DNA of 64,000 bases from a methanotrophic endosymbiont of Bathymodiolus puteoserpentis (Logatchev) (GCF_900128525.1 NZ_FQTQ01000126.1:54410-118409); one strand, 5' to 3'. Positions 18,896 through 27,984 are shown, counted from the first letter of the stretch. Notes: generated by a model not told the origin, from the letters alone. Numbers and translations: made by a program.

Positions 18896-20542
18896 GTAAC
18901 TTCTCATTATCCACAGGCAATTATTTAAAAGTTGTTTTACAATATATTCTATGAACTCGCCTAAACCGAAACTGCCAGAGATAAATGAAGAAGATCGCAC
19001 GCCGCTAGTGGATGTGCTGTTGGAAGTGCTTGCCTGGCAACAAAAGCAGATTGATAAGTTAGAGCAAGAAATACTCAAACTAAAAGGCGAAACCACAAAG
19101 CCAGACATTAAACCCAGCTCAATGGATAAAGGCGGGAGCTCAGAAAATGATGCCCCCTCTTCAAAAAAGAAAAAAGGACCGAGGCGCAGTAAAAAAGGGA
19201 ATCTAATCATAGATGAAACCCACATTATTCAGCCAGATGAAATTCCAAAGGGTTCACGTTTTAAAGGCTATCAGGAGCGTGTTATTCAGGATATTACCTT
19301 TCAAACTCACAACGTGTGTTATCGTTTGGCAGAATATACAACCCCAGAAGGGCTTACGATTGTAGGTCAGCTTCCCGATGGCATTCAGGGAGGTAGCTTT
19401 GGTAAAAACCTGATTGCCTTTATTCTCTATCAATACCATCATCAGCATGTCACACAACCCTTGCTCCTGGAACAGATTCGAGATTTAGGTGTTGATATTT
19501 CGAGCGGCAAGCTCAGTCATATACTCACAGAGGATCTGGATGATTTTCATGCTGAAAAAGATGAATTACTGAGGACGGGGTTATCCGTTTCTCAATATAT
19601 TCATACCGATGATACGGGCGCACGGCATAAAGGGGAAAATGGCTATTGCACCCACATTGGCAACGAATTTTTTGCCTGGTTCAGTAGTACAGAAAGTAAA
19701 AGCAGAATTAACTTTTTAAACTGTCTCTCACAAGGTAAAACAACGCTTTATACCTTGAATACAGGTGCCATTGAGTATATGGCACAAAACAAGCTCCCCG
19801 TTGCCCTATTAGCGATACTGGAAAATATCAGTGTCCGTATTAACACAGCATCCGACTGGTGCGAATGGATGGATCAGCAAGGCATTGTTAAACCTCGGCA
19901 CAGAAAAATAGTCACGGAAGGGGCTTTGATGGGAGGACTGCTAGACCAAGGCATTCCCTCTGACTTTTCAATCATCAGTGATGATGCCGGACAGTTTAAT
20001 GTCTTTGACCATGCCTTGTGCTGGATTCATGCCGAACGCGTGATTAATCGTCTCATTCCTTTAAATGATGATCACGTCAAGGCGGTCGGTGAGGCACGAG
20101 AACAGCTCTGGTCGATTTACCATGACCTGAAGGCTTATAAATTGAACCCTGTCACCGAACAGGCGGACAGTATCAGGCAACATTTTCAAACCTTATGTAG
20201 CACCAAAACCTGCTACGAAACGCTTAATCAGGCTCTCAAACGGATGGGGGAAAATCAACATGAACTCCTCCGTGTACTCGATAAACCCTACCTCCCGCTT
20301 CATAATAATTTAAGTGAACGGGACATAAGGGATTACGTTAAAAAACGAAAAATCAGTGGAAGCACCCGAAGTGATGCAGGACGGAAAGCCAGAGATACTT
20401 TTGCCAGTCTAAAAAAGACCTGTCGAAAGCATGACTTATCATTTTGGGATTATTTGAAAGATCGCTTATTGGGTATAGGCGATATTCCTCCGTTATCGGA
20501 AGTCATCCGTGCGGCCGCTGCCTGTGGATAATGAGAAGTTAC
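18896..20542 (+). mobile_element. IS66-family insertion sequence (single transposase gene)
   Basis: The element is 1,647 bp long, bounded by near-perfect inverted repeats that begin GTAACTTCTCATTATCCACA. It has one transposase gene and lacks the small accessory tnpA and tnpB genes of classical IS66 elements, which matches the ISBst12-like layout. A second copy starts at 63834 and is identical over the 167 bases visible, so transposition has been recent. Confidence 0.9.
18951..20531 (+). CDS. IS66-family transposase
   Basis: This DDE transposase of 526 residues starts with a leucine-zipper-like coiled coil (about 18-50). A Lys/Ser-rich linker and a zinc-finger-like region follow. The catalytic acids are probably the Asp in IHTDDTGARHKG, the Asp in IISDDAGQFNVF and the Glu in NLSERDIRDYVKKRKISGS. 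The last codons lie inside the right inverted repeat. The reading frame is intact, so the element is likely to be active. Confidence 0.93.
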   Translation: MNSPKPKLPEINEEDRTPLVDVLLEVLAWQQKQIDKLEQEILKLKGETTKPDIKPSSMDKGGSSENDAPSSKKKKGPRRSKKGNLIIDETHIIQPDEIPKGSRFKGYQERVIQDITFQTHNVCYRLAEYTTPEGLTIVGQLPDGIQGGSFGKNLIAFILYQYHHQHVTQPLLLEQIRDLGVDISSGKLSHILTEDLDDFHAEKDELLRTGLSVSQYIHTDDTGARHKGENGYCTHIGNEFFAWFSSTESKSRINFLNCLSQGKTTLYTLNTGAIEYMAQNKLPVALLAILENISVRINTASDWCEWMDQQGIVKPRHRKIVTEGALMGGLLDQGIPSDFSIISDDAGQFNVFDHALCWIHAERVINRLIPLNDDHVKAVGEAREQLWSIYHDLKAYKLNPVTEQADSIRQHFQTLCSTKTCYETLNQALKRMGENQHELLRVLDKPYLPLHNNLSERDIRDYVKKRKISGSTRSDAGRKARDTFASLKKTCRKHDLSFWDYLKDRLLGIGDIPPLSEVIRAAAACG

Positions 20543-21296
20543 CAATTTCAGCGGTAAAGTGTTGATCTAGTGTTTCTATTTTTACGGAGACTTGATCGCC
20601 TAGATGAATATGGCGGGCACAGTGAGTGGGTACTGCAGCTTCTAAGCGTAAGGCAGAGGCATTATGCATGGCGACGATAGGTGCCCCCGCAAGCCCCATA
20701 TCACCGGGTTGTTTTAAACGCTGCACAATGGTGCCATCAAAGGGCGCTTTAAGTATGGTGTCGGCGTAACTGATTTTACTTTCTTTTAAAGTACTTTTAG
20801 CGGCAGCAACTTGGGCTTTAGCTATTTGATATTGAGCTATGATATGGTCATAGCTTTCTTTGGTTGCTGCTTCTTTAGCATATAGATTTTTGATTCGCTG
20901 AGCGTCTGCAGCTGCGCGTTTGGCGTTGGCCTGAGCGGCGGATAATGCAGCTTGAGCACTGCGTTCATGACTGCGCTGTGCTTCTGGATCAAGGCGTGCA
21001 ATAACATCACCTTTTAGGACTTGGTCGCCTGCTTTAACTTTAATGGATACGATACGCGCGGTAATACGGGGGGCAATATTGATTTCAGATCTTGATTTAA
21101 CCGTACCGGGCCAAGAGAAGCTATCATTCAGCACCTGTCGTTGAACTTGTGCGGTTTGCGTGTTGTTATCTATAGTCGGCTTATTTAATGCTGTGTTGCC
21201 TGGGGGCGTTTTTTCAGTTCCTATAATACCTAACATAAAAAGTAATATGAGTATTAAACCAAGAATAGAAAGAGAGAGTGCGATAATTTTTTTCAT
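20543..21296 (-). pseudogene. truncated HlyD/AcrA-type membrane-fusion protein
   Basis: The N-terminal 251 codons of an RND-type periplasmic adaptor survive. They include an N-terminal membrane anchor (IIALSLSILGLILILLFML), the first lipoyl half (ITARIVSIKVKAGDQV), a helical hairpin rich in Ala/Gln/Lys (about 95-165) and the second lipoyl half (LKAPFDGTIVQRL). The IS right end cuts the beta-barrel domain after TAEIGN, and translation then runs about 13 codons into the IS. It lies 57 bp downstream of the tolC fragment on the same strand, so it came from an efflux operon. It is cargo of the composite transposon and unlikely to work. Confidence 0.85.
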
Positions 21297-21353
21297 AGCG
21301 ATTAAGTAGGTTAGTCGTCGTTTTTGTGTAAAACCAAGCTGTAATGACTTGAA

Positions 21354-21794
21354 TTATTCCCCAATTCCGGTTACGCGTTGTAAAACGGCATAAGCGCGAA
21401 GGGTGTCGAAACGGGAGGCGATAGCCCTAGCATCTGCTTGGTCGCGTGCAACTTCAGCTTCGATATAGCGTGTCACCGTAGCAGTGCCTGCCTGAAATTG
21501 TGCTGTGACTAAACGAAAGGCTTCATTTGCTGCAGTAACAGAGGTAGCGGAGACTTTATATCGTTGTAACGCTTCAGCTAATGCAAGGTAGCTAGTATTT
21601 ACTTCCTGGTTGATTTGTAAGCGGATTTTTCTGGCGTTGAGCCGTGCTTCTTCTAGCCGTCTTTCCGCCTGCTTGATGCGCTGCTCGGTACCAAAACCAG
21701 AAAATAGATCTAATTCCAGTGAAATGCCAGTGGAAATATTATCCTGATTTGAGTTAATTGAGCCGTCCTGACTGTTAGCACCATAAGTACTCAT
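21354..21794 (-). pseudogene. C-terminal fragment of a TolC-like outer-membrane efflux protein
   Basis: About 146 codons remain, matching the second half of a TolC-type protein: a strand ending in ISLELDLFSGFG, then a long helix (EQRIKQAERRLEEARL) and the repeated helical motif ending ARAIASRFDTLRAYAVLQRVTG. Upstream of codon 1 the frame has TAA and TAG codons and no TolC similarity, so the N-terminal half is missing. The 65 bases between it and the solo IS end (21795-21859) are unassigned and AT-rich. Confidence 0.8.
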
Positions 21795-21859
21795 GAAAAA
21801 TTAATTTAACTAAAAGTGTATAATAAGAATCCCATTATTTTAATCCCCATGGTTTTTGA

Positions 21860-21908
21860 TATCGGAAGTCATCCGTGCGGCCGCTGCCTGTGGATAATGA
21901 GAAGTTAC
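21860..21908 (+). mobile_element. solo right end of the IS66-type element
   Basis: These 49 bases are identical to 20494-20542, the right terminus of the complete IS. They encode only the last transposase codons. They mark the outer boundary of the composite unit and are followed by the copy of the target duplication, AGCCTTTA. Confidence 0.9.
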
Positions 21909-21975
21909 AGCCTTTACTGGTAAATGTTGGGTTAGGTATACTACTTTTTTAGTTGGGGTGGGGAATGCAATTGGT

Positions 21976-22532
21976 TTAGCGAGTACCAAATACGACGATA
22001 GTTTTACCATGGGCTGAAATAAGCTCTTTATCTTCCATTTCTTTTAGAACGCGACCGACCATTTCTCTAGAGCAGCCAACAATACGGCCAATTTCTTGGC
22101 GGGTGATATGTAGTTGCATGCCGTCGGGGTGGGTGATCGCGTCAGGCTCTTTAGTCAAGTCTAGTAATGCTCGGGCAATACGCCCCTCAACTGCCATAAA
22201 CGCTAAGTCGCAATATTTCCTGCTAGTGATTAGTAGCCAATTTCTGCTAACTTACAAGGTGTGCGTGTTCTGACGGTTACTTGTCGAGTTTCTGCGCCTT
22301 TAAATATACCTATTTCACCAATAAATTCATTTTTATTGACATAAGCTAAGATTAGCTCATGTCCGTCACCATCTTCAGCGCAAATGCTGACCGAGCCTTC
22401 GATAATAAAATGCAAACAATCCCCCAAGTCGCCAGGACGAATAAACGTTGTTTTAGCGGGGTAGCTGCGTACGTGACATAAGTGAAGTAAAGCGAGAATT
22501 GCGCTGTTGTTAGATGTTGTTGTGGGTATCAT
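21976..22532 (-). pseudogene. Crp-family regulator gene with internal deletion
   Basis: The N-terminal part (22532 down to about 22233) encodes the cyclic-nucleotide-binding fold of a Crp/Vfr-like protein, including FIGEIGIFKGAETRQVTVR. It stops at TAA right after AEIGY. The C-terminal part, in another frame, reads [20 protein letters not shown] and continues through the helix-turn-helix ([20 protein letters not shown]) to [11 protein letters not shown]. Compared with E. coli Crp, about 27 codons of the dimerisation helix are missing at the junction and the frame is shifted. The two halves otherwise look well conserved, so the lesion is recent or a sequencing error. Any residual N-terminal peptide could not bind DNA. 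Confidence 0.8.
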
Positions 22533-22701
22533 AGGTAATGAGTTTCTTAGCTAGTGAAAGCGGTTTTAGAGGTCGGAATAAAGCCGGCTGAGTCCAATGC
22601 TTTTTATTAATAGATCTGCCTTGTATTTGCCTTATTCTTGTGTCTATGAACCGAAAGATAAACCTTTGTTGGGATTAACCTATTTCGACTCGATAAAAGT
22701 A

Positions 22702-23069
22702 GAGTTGGTCGATAAGCCGGGTTTTGTCGTGGACAGTCATTCATCTAGGCCATAAGTCACCTTATGGCTCAAGCAATCTACCCAGGAGCCCCGCGGGCCA
22801 CGAGTCAGCTCCTCTATTTGATCTTGCTCCAGGTAGGGTTTACCATGCCGCTTCTGTTACCAGTCGCGCGGTGCGCTCTTACCGCACCATTTCACCCTTA
22901 CCCCTCACCTACAACCTATGATTCTAGGTGAGGGGCGGTTTATTTTCTGTTGCACTTTCCGTGGGCTCACACCCCCCAGGAGTTATCTGGTACCTTGCCC
23001 TTTGGAGCCCGGACTTTCCTCTGTTTTACTTGTATTGCAAAGTAAAAAAGCGACTGCCTGACCAACTCT
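22702..23069 (-). ncRNA. rnpB: RNase P RNA (type A)
   Basis: The minus strand matches bacterial RNase P RNA by eye. The 5' end (GAGTTGGTCAGGCAGTCGC) and 3' end (GGCTTATCGACCAACTC) pair to form helix P1. In between come GAGGAAAGTCCGGGCTCC, AAGGGTGAAATGGTGCGG with TAAGAGCGCACCGCGC, and CTAGATGAATGACTGTCC. The RNA cleaves 5' leaders from pre-tRNA with the RnpA protein. It precedes rsmI on the opposite side of its promoter; rsmI is also on the minus strand. Confidence 0.96.
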
Positions 23070-23075
23070 GGGTTT

Positions 23076-23081
23076 ATTATA
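23076..23081 (-). promoter_or_regulatory. -10 box of rnpB
   Basis: A perfect TATAAT on the minus strand lies 6 bases upstream of the inferred 5' end of the RNase P RNA. No good -35 hexamer is seen at 16-18 bp spacing. The box lies between the rsmI stop (23102) and rnpB, so rnpB has its own promoter. Confidence 0.6.
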
Positions 23082-23101
23082 GCTGAATTGTGACGAAGTC
23101 G

Positions 23102-23962
23102 TTATTTTTGATTGTTTGATGATAATTCTAAGGCTGTTTGATAGAGTAGTTTTTTACGTGCTCCGGTGATTTCTACGGCCAAGCTGACGGCTGTTTTTAT
23201 GGTGCATTCTTGTAGTAAGGCTTTAAGCGTTTTTAGTTGTTGTTCAGTTAATCCTTCTTCTTTTTTATCGATAACAGCGCCAGTTATCATGACGACGAAC
23301 TCGCCACGACGCATATTGTTATCTGTCTCGATAAGCGTGCGCATATCTTGTAAGCTGGACTTTATAATGGTCTCATGCATTTTGGTTATTTCGCGTGCAA
23401 TTGCAATGATGCGGTCGGGTGGAAGTACGCTCGCTAAATCGTTCATGCAGTCTGCAATGCGATGACATGACTCATAGAACACCCATGTTTCGGTACTATT
23501 CTTTTTTTCGTTAAATAAATTACGCCGTGCGCTGGAAGTGCGCGGAATAAAACCTAGAAAAGAAAATTGAGTAACAGGAAGGCCAGATGTTGATAATGCC
23601 GCTATTAGGGCGCAAGCTCCAGGAATGGGCGCTACTGTAATGTTGGATGCATGGGCTAAAGCAACTAAAGGCATGCCCGGGTCGCTAATTAAAGGAGTGC
23701 CTGCATCAGAAATAATAGCGATAGATATGCCTTGTTGGATTTTCTCGATTATTCCTTGTGCTGCATGATCTTCATTGTGTTGATGTAGCGCAATACAATG
23801 TGTTGTAATGCCATGGTGTTGTAATAATGTCCGAGCGTGTCGGGTATCCTCTGCGCAGATAAGGTCAACTTGCTGTAGTGTTTCGATAGCTCTTAGACTG
23901 AAGTCGGCTAAATTACCAATAGGGGTTGCGACAACATATAACGTGCCATATTGATCGGGCAT
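23102..23962 (-). CDS. rsmI: 16S rRNA 2'-O-methyltransferase (C1402)
   Basis: RsmI methylates the ribose of C1402 in 16S rRNA using S-adenosylmethionine. It has 286 residues. The N-terminal signature TLYVVATPIGNLADFSLRAI is typical, followed by ICAEDTRHARTLL, the SAM-site loop ISDAGTPLISDPG and FYESCHRI. It is divergent from lpoA across a 282-bp intergenic region, the same arrangement as in E. coli. Confidence 0.95.
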   Translation of the reverse strand: MPDQYGTLYVVATPIGNLADFSLRAIETLQQVDLICAEDTRHARTLLQHHGITTHCIALHQHNEDHAAQGIIEKIQQGISIAIISDAGTPLISDPGMPLVALAHASNITVAPIPGACALIAALSTSGLPVTQFSFLGFIPRTSSARRNLFNEKKNSTETWVFYESCHRIADCMNDLASVLPPDRIIAIAREITKMHETIIKSSLQDMRTLIETDNNMRRGEFVVMITGAVIDKKEEGLTEQQLKTLKALLQECTIKTAVSLAVEITGARKKLLYQTALELSSNNQK

Positions 23963-24100
23963 TTTAAAATCCTAGGGTATAAGTGAAATATAACTTTATA
24001 GTATCATTACTATAGTCTTTAGGTTTCAATAATGGAGATAGATTATCTATAGTTTTTACTTAGTAAAGGTAGTCGGCTATGATGGTGAGGTATAGCATAT

Positions 24101-24207
24101 TGCCATTAAGTTAAGCGAGTTAGTGTAGGTATTTGAAGGGTTAAGCGCACCGCTTGAGTGTGTGTTTTTCATTAGCATGCCCTCTTATTAGTCTTAACTT
24201 AATGGCA
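24101..24207. repeat. 107-bp element with 15-bp perfect inverted repeats (MITE candidate)
   Basis: TGCCATTAAGTTAAG at 24101-24115 is repeated in inverse orientation at 24193-24207. The 77-bp interior has no ORF. The flanks do not show an obvious target duplication. It sits between the divergent genes rsmI and lpoA, close to the lpoA start, so it may also form an RNA hairpin in the lpoA leader. It could be a non-autonomous transposon remnant or a regulatory stem. Confidence 0.6.
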
Positions 24208-24244
24208 GTGAGAATATGTTAGGGATATTTTAGGCGTGTTATTT

Positions 24245-26176
24245 ATGAAGCAATATATTGAGCTAAGTTTGATTTTATGTGTGGTCTTGATGACTAGTTG
24301 TAGTTCCTTGTCTAAAGGGAACCGGGCGTTAGACTTAGGCTCACAAAGCATTAGTCAACAAGCAGATCAATTGTACGCTATAGGAGAGTATAAAAAAGCA
24401 GCTAGCCTATATCAGAGCTTGGCGAAACGACCATCTAGGCAACAAAATATTTTTCGATTAAAAACGGCGTTTGCTTTATTTAAAAGTGGCTTTGATGGGC
24501 AAGCAAAAGTTTACGTAGAGTCAATCAGGCCGGCTGATTTGAGTTTAGAGTGGCGTAACCAGTTGTATTTACTGCATGCGCAAATAGATTTAAGTGCGGG
24601 GAATGCCGAGCTAGCAATTAACCAGCTGCAGTTAATTCAGCCTTTTGCACTGACTAGAAATAAGCAGCTTGAATATCGTCGTGCGCGTGCATTTGCTTTT
24701 GCATTAACGGGTCAGCTAGAGGCAAGTGCGCGTGAGCGAATTATCTTGGGTGATTATCTGCTTGGTGATGAAAAAACTCAAAATAGTATCTCTATTTTAG
24801 AGGTGCTGAGCCTATTGCCTGTTCATGTGCAGGAGCGTCAGCTAAACTTGCAAAAATATGATATTTATTCGGGCTGGGTTGAGCTAGCGAGCATTATGCG
24901 TAAATTCAATAAAGGCTCGTTGGGGTTTAATCTGGCACTAGATGACTGGATGCAGAAATATACGCAGCACCCAGGACGGTCGCTAATTGCATCGGGCTAT
25001 TTTTCCTCTGCTATAGTCAATATTCAGGATATTAATGAAATTGCAGTTTTTTTGCCGGAATCAGGTCCTTATGTTACTCATGCGCAAGCAGTCAAAGAAG
25101 GTATTATGGCGGCTTATTACCAGCACCAGCTAGATGCGCAGCGTCCTAATTTGCATTTTTATGACACTCAAAGTAAAGATATTGTTGCGCTTTATCACGA
25201 GGCTATTGCGGATGGTGCGCAGTTGGTTATAGGCCCGCTTAATAAACAGCTTATTGGCCAGTTAGCAGCGGGGGTAACGTTCTCTGTGCCTGTTTTGGCC
25301 TTGAATTATGTAGAGGACTTGTTTAAGGTGAATTTGTATCAGTTCGCATTAAGCCCTCTTGATGAAGTGCAGCAGGTGACTAACCAAGCACGGTTTGAAG
25401 GGCATGAAAATGCCATAATTCTTACCCCGAATACAGTGGAAGGTGAGCGCTTGGCTACCTATTTTAAAAACGCATGGAATGATTTGGAGGGGAATATACT
25501 GGACATTCAGACTTTTGCACGGAATGCGAAAGATTTTAGCCTTCCAGTAAAGCAGTTGCTAAATATAAATGAAAGTCAGTACCGTATTCAGATGTTATCT
25601 AAGCTTGTTACAAATATTGAATCTAATCCTTATCGACGGCAAGATATCGACGTTATATTTATGATTGCACCCAGTAAGGTGGCGCGTTTAATTAATCCGC
25701 AATTTTATCATAATCGTGCAGCGTCGGTTGCTGTCTATGGTTTATCAAGAGTCTATAGTGGGCAGGCTGCGCCAAGAAAAGATATAGATCTGGAAGGGGT
25801 TGAGTTCTGTAGTATTCCTTGGTTATTTGACCAGGCTTACCAAGGTGATTTAGATAAACGCACGTTGCAAAAGACATGGGAGCAATTTCCACGTAGTTTT
25901 CTAAGTTTAATAGCGTTTGGTATAGATGCGTATAATGTAGTTCCGCACCTTAATAAGCTCGATTCAATACAGTATCAAGGCGCGACTGGAGGATTGTCCT
26001 TAAATGCAGTTAACCGAATTGAACGGCGTTTAATATGTGCTAAATTTAAGCAAGGAGAGGTGTCGTTGATTGATACTGCTGAGAATATACCCGTTGATTT
26101 TAAAGATAGTATCCCTGAGTTATTGCTAGAGAGAGGTTTGTTTGTAAAGCCTGAAGAAGGGTTGAGTGCGTACTAA
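24245..26176 (+). CDS. lpoA: outer-membrane lipoprotein activator of PBP1A
   Basis: LpoA spans the periplasm from the outer membrane and stimulates the glycosyltransferase/transpeptidase PBP1A. I chose the ATG at 24245: it puts a lipobox (LMTS-Cys) about 17 residues in and has an AGG site about 10 bases upstream; the GTG at 24236 adds three residues. The 643-residue protein has an N-terminal TPR-like helical region and a C-terminal type I periplasmic-binding fold (IAVFLPESGPYVTHAQAVKEG to LEGVEFCSIPWL). It heads the conserved operon lpoA-yraN-diaA-dolP. Confidence 0.92.
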   Translation: MKQYIELSLILCVVLMTSCSSLSKGNRALDLGSQSISQQADQLYAIGEYKKAASLYQSLAKRPSRQQNIFRLKTAFALFKSGFDGQAKVYVESIRPADLSLEWRNQLYLLHAQIDLSAGNAELAINQLQLIQPFALTRNKQLEYRRARAFAFALTGQLEASARERIILGDYLLGDEKTQNSISILEVLSLLPVHVQERQLNLQKYDIYSGWVELASIMRKFNKGSLGFNLALDDWMQKYTQHPGRSLIASGYFSSAIVNIQDINEIAVFLPESGPYVTHAQAVKEGIMAAYYQHQLDAQRPNLHFYDTQSKDIVALYHEAIADGAQLVIGPLNKQLIGQLAAGVTFSVPVLALNYVEDLFKVNLYQFALSPLDEVQQVTNQARFEGHENAIILTPNTVEGERLATYFKNAWNDLEGNILDIQTFARNAKDFSLPVKQLLNINESQYRIQMLSKLVTNIESNPYRRQDIDVIFMIAPSKVARLINPQFYHNRAASVAVYGLSRVYSGQAAPRKDIDLEGVEFCSIPWLFDQAYQGDLDKRTLQKTWEQFPRSFLSLIAFGIDAYNVVPHLNKLDSIQYQGATGGLSLNAVNRIERRLICAKFKQGEVSLIDTAENIPVDFKDSIPELLLERGLFVKPEEGLSAY

Positions 26177-26516
26177 GATAACATCAATAGATAAAGGAGA
26201 GCTGTACGAAGATCGGGCTTTGACTTTTCTTTTGCAGCAAGGGCAAGTCTTAGTGGGGCGTAATTACCGGTGTAAGTGGGGTGAGCTGGATTTACTTATG
26301 GATGAACAGGGAGTTCTGGTTATTGTTGAAGTCAGGTATCGAAAAAATGATCGTTATGGTAGTGCTTTAGAGAGTATTACCGCGGCTAAGCAAGCGCGTA
26401 TTATTGCGGCAACAAAGCATTATATCGTGGCAAAAAAAATTGATCAGCCAATTAGGTTTGATGTTGTAGCAATTACGGGAGATACTTCTCCGCAATGGAT
26501 AAAAAATGCATTTTAA
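26166..26516 (+). CDS. yraN: YraN / UPF0102 family, predicted endonuclease-like
   Basis: The GTG at 26166 lies inside lpoA (11-bp overlap), giving 116 residues. The pattern GELYEDRALTFL, then RCKWGELDLLM and VLVIVEVRYRK matches UPF0102, whose fold is that of restriction-like (Holliday-resolvase type) nucleases; E, D and E..K are in the expected order. The cellular function is not established. It is followed by diaA after 3 bp. Confidence 0.9.
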   Translation: MRTKITSIDKGELYEDRALTFLLQQGQVLVGRNYRCKWGELDLLMDEQGVLVIVEVRYRKNDRYGSALESITAAKQARIIAATKHYIVAKKIDQPIRFDVVAITGDTSPQWIKNAF

Positions 26517-26519
26517 AAT

Positions 26520-27116
26520 ATGAGTCTGCAAGAAAATATAAACCATCAGATTACAGAAAGTATTCAAACGCAACAACTTATTTTGAGTGAGTTGGCCGAG
26601 TTAATCGAATTTGCTGCGCAGCAAATTGTTAATGCCTTGCTAGCAGATAAAAAAATATTGAGTTGTGGTAATGGTGCGTCAGTTGCAAATGCCCAGCATT
26701 TTGCATCAATAATGGTTAATCGCTATGAGCGAGAAAGGCCATCGTTGCCTGCAATCTCACTGGTAAATGATGTGCAAATGATCACAGCAATCGCAAGCAC
26801 TCAGCATTACGATGACATATTTGCTAAGCAATTACGAGCTTTAGGGCAAGCGTCTGATGTATTGTTGCTTTATAGTGCTGAGGAGAGTAGCCTGAACCTT
26901 GTTAGGTTAATTAATGCTGCACATGATAAAAAAATGACAGTAATATTGCTTGACGGGGAAAATGAAAGTTCTTTGTCTGCTCTATTGCATGAGTTCGATG
27001 TATGTCTTTGTGTGCCTAGCCAGTCAGTTGTAAGGATTCATGAGGCACACCTTTTGATTACACATTGCCTGTGTGATTTGATAGATACACAGTTATTTGG
27101 TAGCCAAATGTTATGA
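26520..27116 (+). CDS. diaA: DnaA initiator-associating protein DiaA (SIS domain)
   Basis: DiaA is a SIS-domain tetramer that binds DnaA and promotes orderly assembly at oriC in E. coli. This copy has 198 residues with LSCGNGASVANAQHFAS (sugar-phosphate loop) and VRIHEAHLLITHCLCDLID. Sequence alone would also allow GmhA (phosphoheptose isomerase); the position between yraN and dolP decides for DiaA. It overlaps dolP by 4 bp. Confidence 0.85.
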   Translation: MSLQENINHQITESIQTQQLILSELAELIEFAAQQIVNALLADKKILSCGNGASVANAQHFASIMVNRYERERPSLPAISLVNDVQMITAIASTQHYDDIFAKQLRALGQASDVLLLYSAEESSLNLVRLINAAHDKKMTVILLDGENESSLSALLHEFDVCLCVPSQSVVRIHEAHLLITHCLCDLIDTQLFGSQML

Positions 27117-27706
27117 AATTAAGCCTCGTATTGTTTTTTATTTTCAGTTTAACTGGGTGCGGTAGCTTGGCTAATGGCCTTGCTGAGCTAACAGGGCTTT
27201 CATTTTTGCATGATAGACGTAGTAGCGCAGTTATTGCCTTGGATGAGAATATTGAAGATAGTGCAATTATTGAATTGCATGCTTTGGATGATGTAAAAGA
27301 GCATGCGCACTTTAATGTCACTTCGTATAATGGTAAGGTGTTAGTAACAGGTGAAGCTGAATCTGAAGCCATACGCGACAAAATAATTGCCAACATACGT
27401 ATTATTTCTGGTGTAAAATTAGTACACAATGAAATGGTCATTGCTCCTATCTCAACTATGCAATCGCGCAGTGAAGATGCTTTAATAACTATTAAGGTTA
27501 AAGATGCATTAACGAAGATAAAGGGGAAGCCAGGCTTTGATGCGACGCGCGTTAAAGTTATTACGGAAAGAAAAGTAGTCTATTTGATGGGGATTGTGCA
27601 TGAAGAAGAAGGGCTTGCTGCGGCAAAAGTGGTACAAAGCGTTCCTGGCATCAGTAAAATTGTGACTGTTTTTGAATACATTGATTACGCAAAAAAAAAT
27701 AATTAA
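27113..27706 (+). CDS. dolP: BON-domain outer-membrane lipoprotein DolP
   Basis: DolP is a two-BON-domain lipoprotein that supports outer-membrane integrity at division sites. The 197-residue protein has a lipobox (SLTG-Cys), a first BON domain about 55-110 (FNVTSYNGKVLVTGEAESEA) and a second about 125-190 (VKVITERKVVYLMGIVHEEEG). The gene ends the lpoA operon. The 278 bp that follow, up to hxlA, hold a candidate promoter and a leader but no gene. Confidence 0.93.
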   Translation: MKLSLVLFFIFSLTGCGSLANGLAELTGLSFLHDRRSSAVIALDENIEDSAIIELHALDDVKEHAHFNVTSYNGKVLVTGEAESEAIRDKIIANIRIISGVKLVHNEMVIAPISTMQSRSEDALITIKVKDALTKIKGKPGFDATRVKVITERKVVYLMGIVHEEEGLAAAKVVQSVPGISKIVTVFEYIDYAKKNN

Positions 27707-27894
27707 AGAAAAGGACAATTTCTTTTTTGCAATTGGAAAATCAATAAACCTTATCAAAATGGTGAGGTTAGTTGTTGTTAATTATAAGGATGTATGTGCA
27801 ATTACTTGCGCAACTATAGGTTAAGAAAAGCTCAAAGAAGAGTGTGAACGGAATACGTAGGAAGTTTAGAATGGTTTAACTGACAGATTATGAT

Positions 27895-27923
27895 TTGACA
27901 TAAACCTGCTTTCTGATTTAAAG
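27895..27923 (+). promoter_or_regulatory. candidate promoter of the RuMP genes hxlA-hxlB
   Basis: A perfect -35 hexamer TTGACA (27895-27900) is followed after 17 bp by a weak -10, TTAAAG (27918-27923). It would give a leader of about 55 bases before the hxlA start, which has a CGGAG ribosome-binding site. The -10 is poor, so the start could be elsewhere in 27760-27970. Confidence 0.4.
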
Positions 27924-27984
27924 TTCCGTCCGCATAAAAAATAAAAGTATGTAACAAAATTATAACTAAATCGGAGTACATAAC

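Larger units (their letters stand above)
18888..21916. mobile_element. composite IS66 transposon with truncated efflux cargo, flanked by 8-bp duplication
   Basis: A complete IS66-type element (18896-20542), a 1.3-kb cargo with broken hlyD- and tolC-like genes (20543-21859) and a 49-bp solo copy of the IS right end (21860-21908) form one unit of 3,013 bp. The 8 bp before the left end (AGCCTTTA, 18888-18895) reappear immediately after the solo right end (21909-21916). The sequence after the inner right end (CAATTTCA) does not match. This pattern indicates that the whole unit moved together, using the left end of the IS and the distant right end. Confidence 0.82.

Noticed and set aside
22724..22921. 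65-codon plus-strand reading frame
   Set aside because: It lies wholly antisense to the RNase P RNA, which explains the sequence.
26520..27116. Phosphoheptose isomerase (GmhA) as the identity of the SIS protein
   Set aside because: The sequence is compatible, but the conserved lpoA-yraN-diaA-dolP order favours DiaA.
27895..27923. Strong sigma-70 promoter for hxlA
   Set aside because: Kept only as a weak candidate: the -35 is perfect but the -10 matches the consensus at three of six positions.
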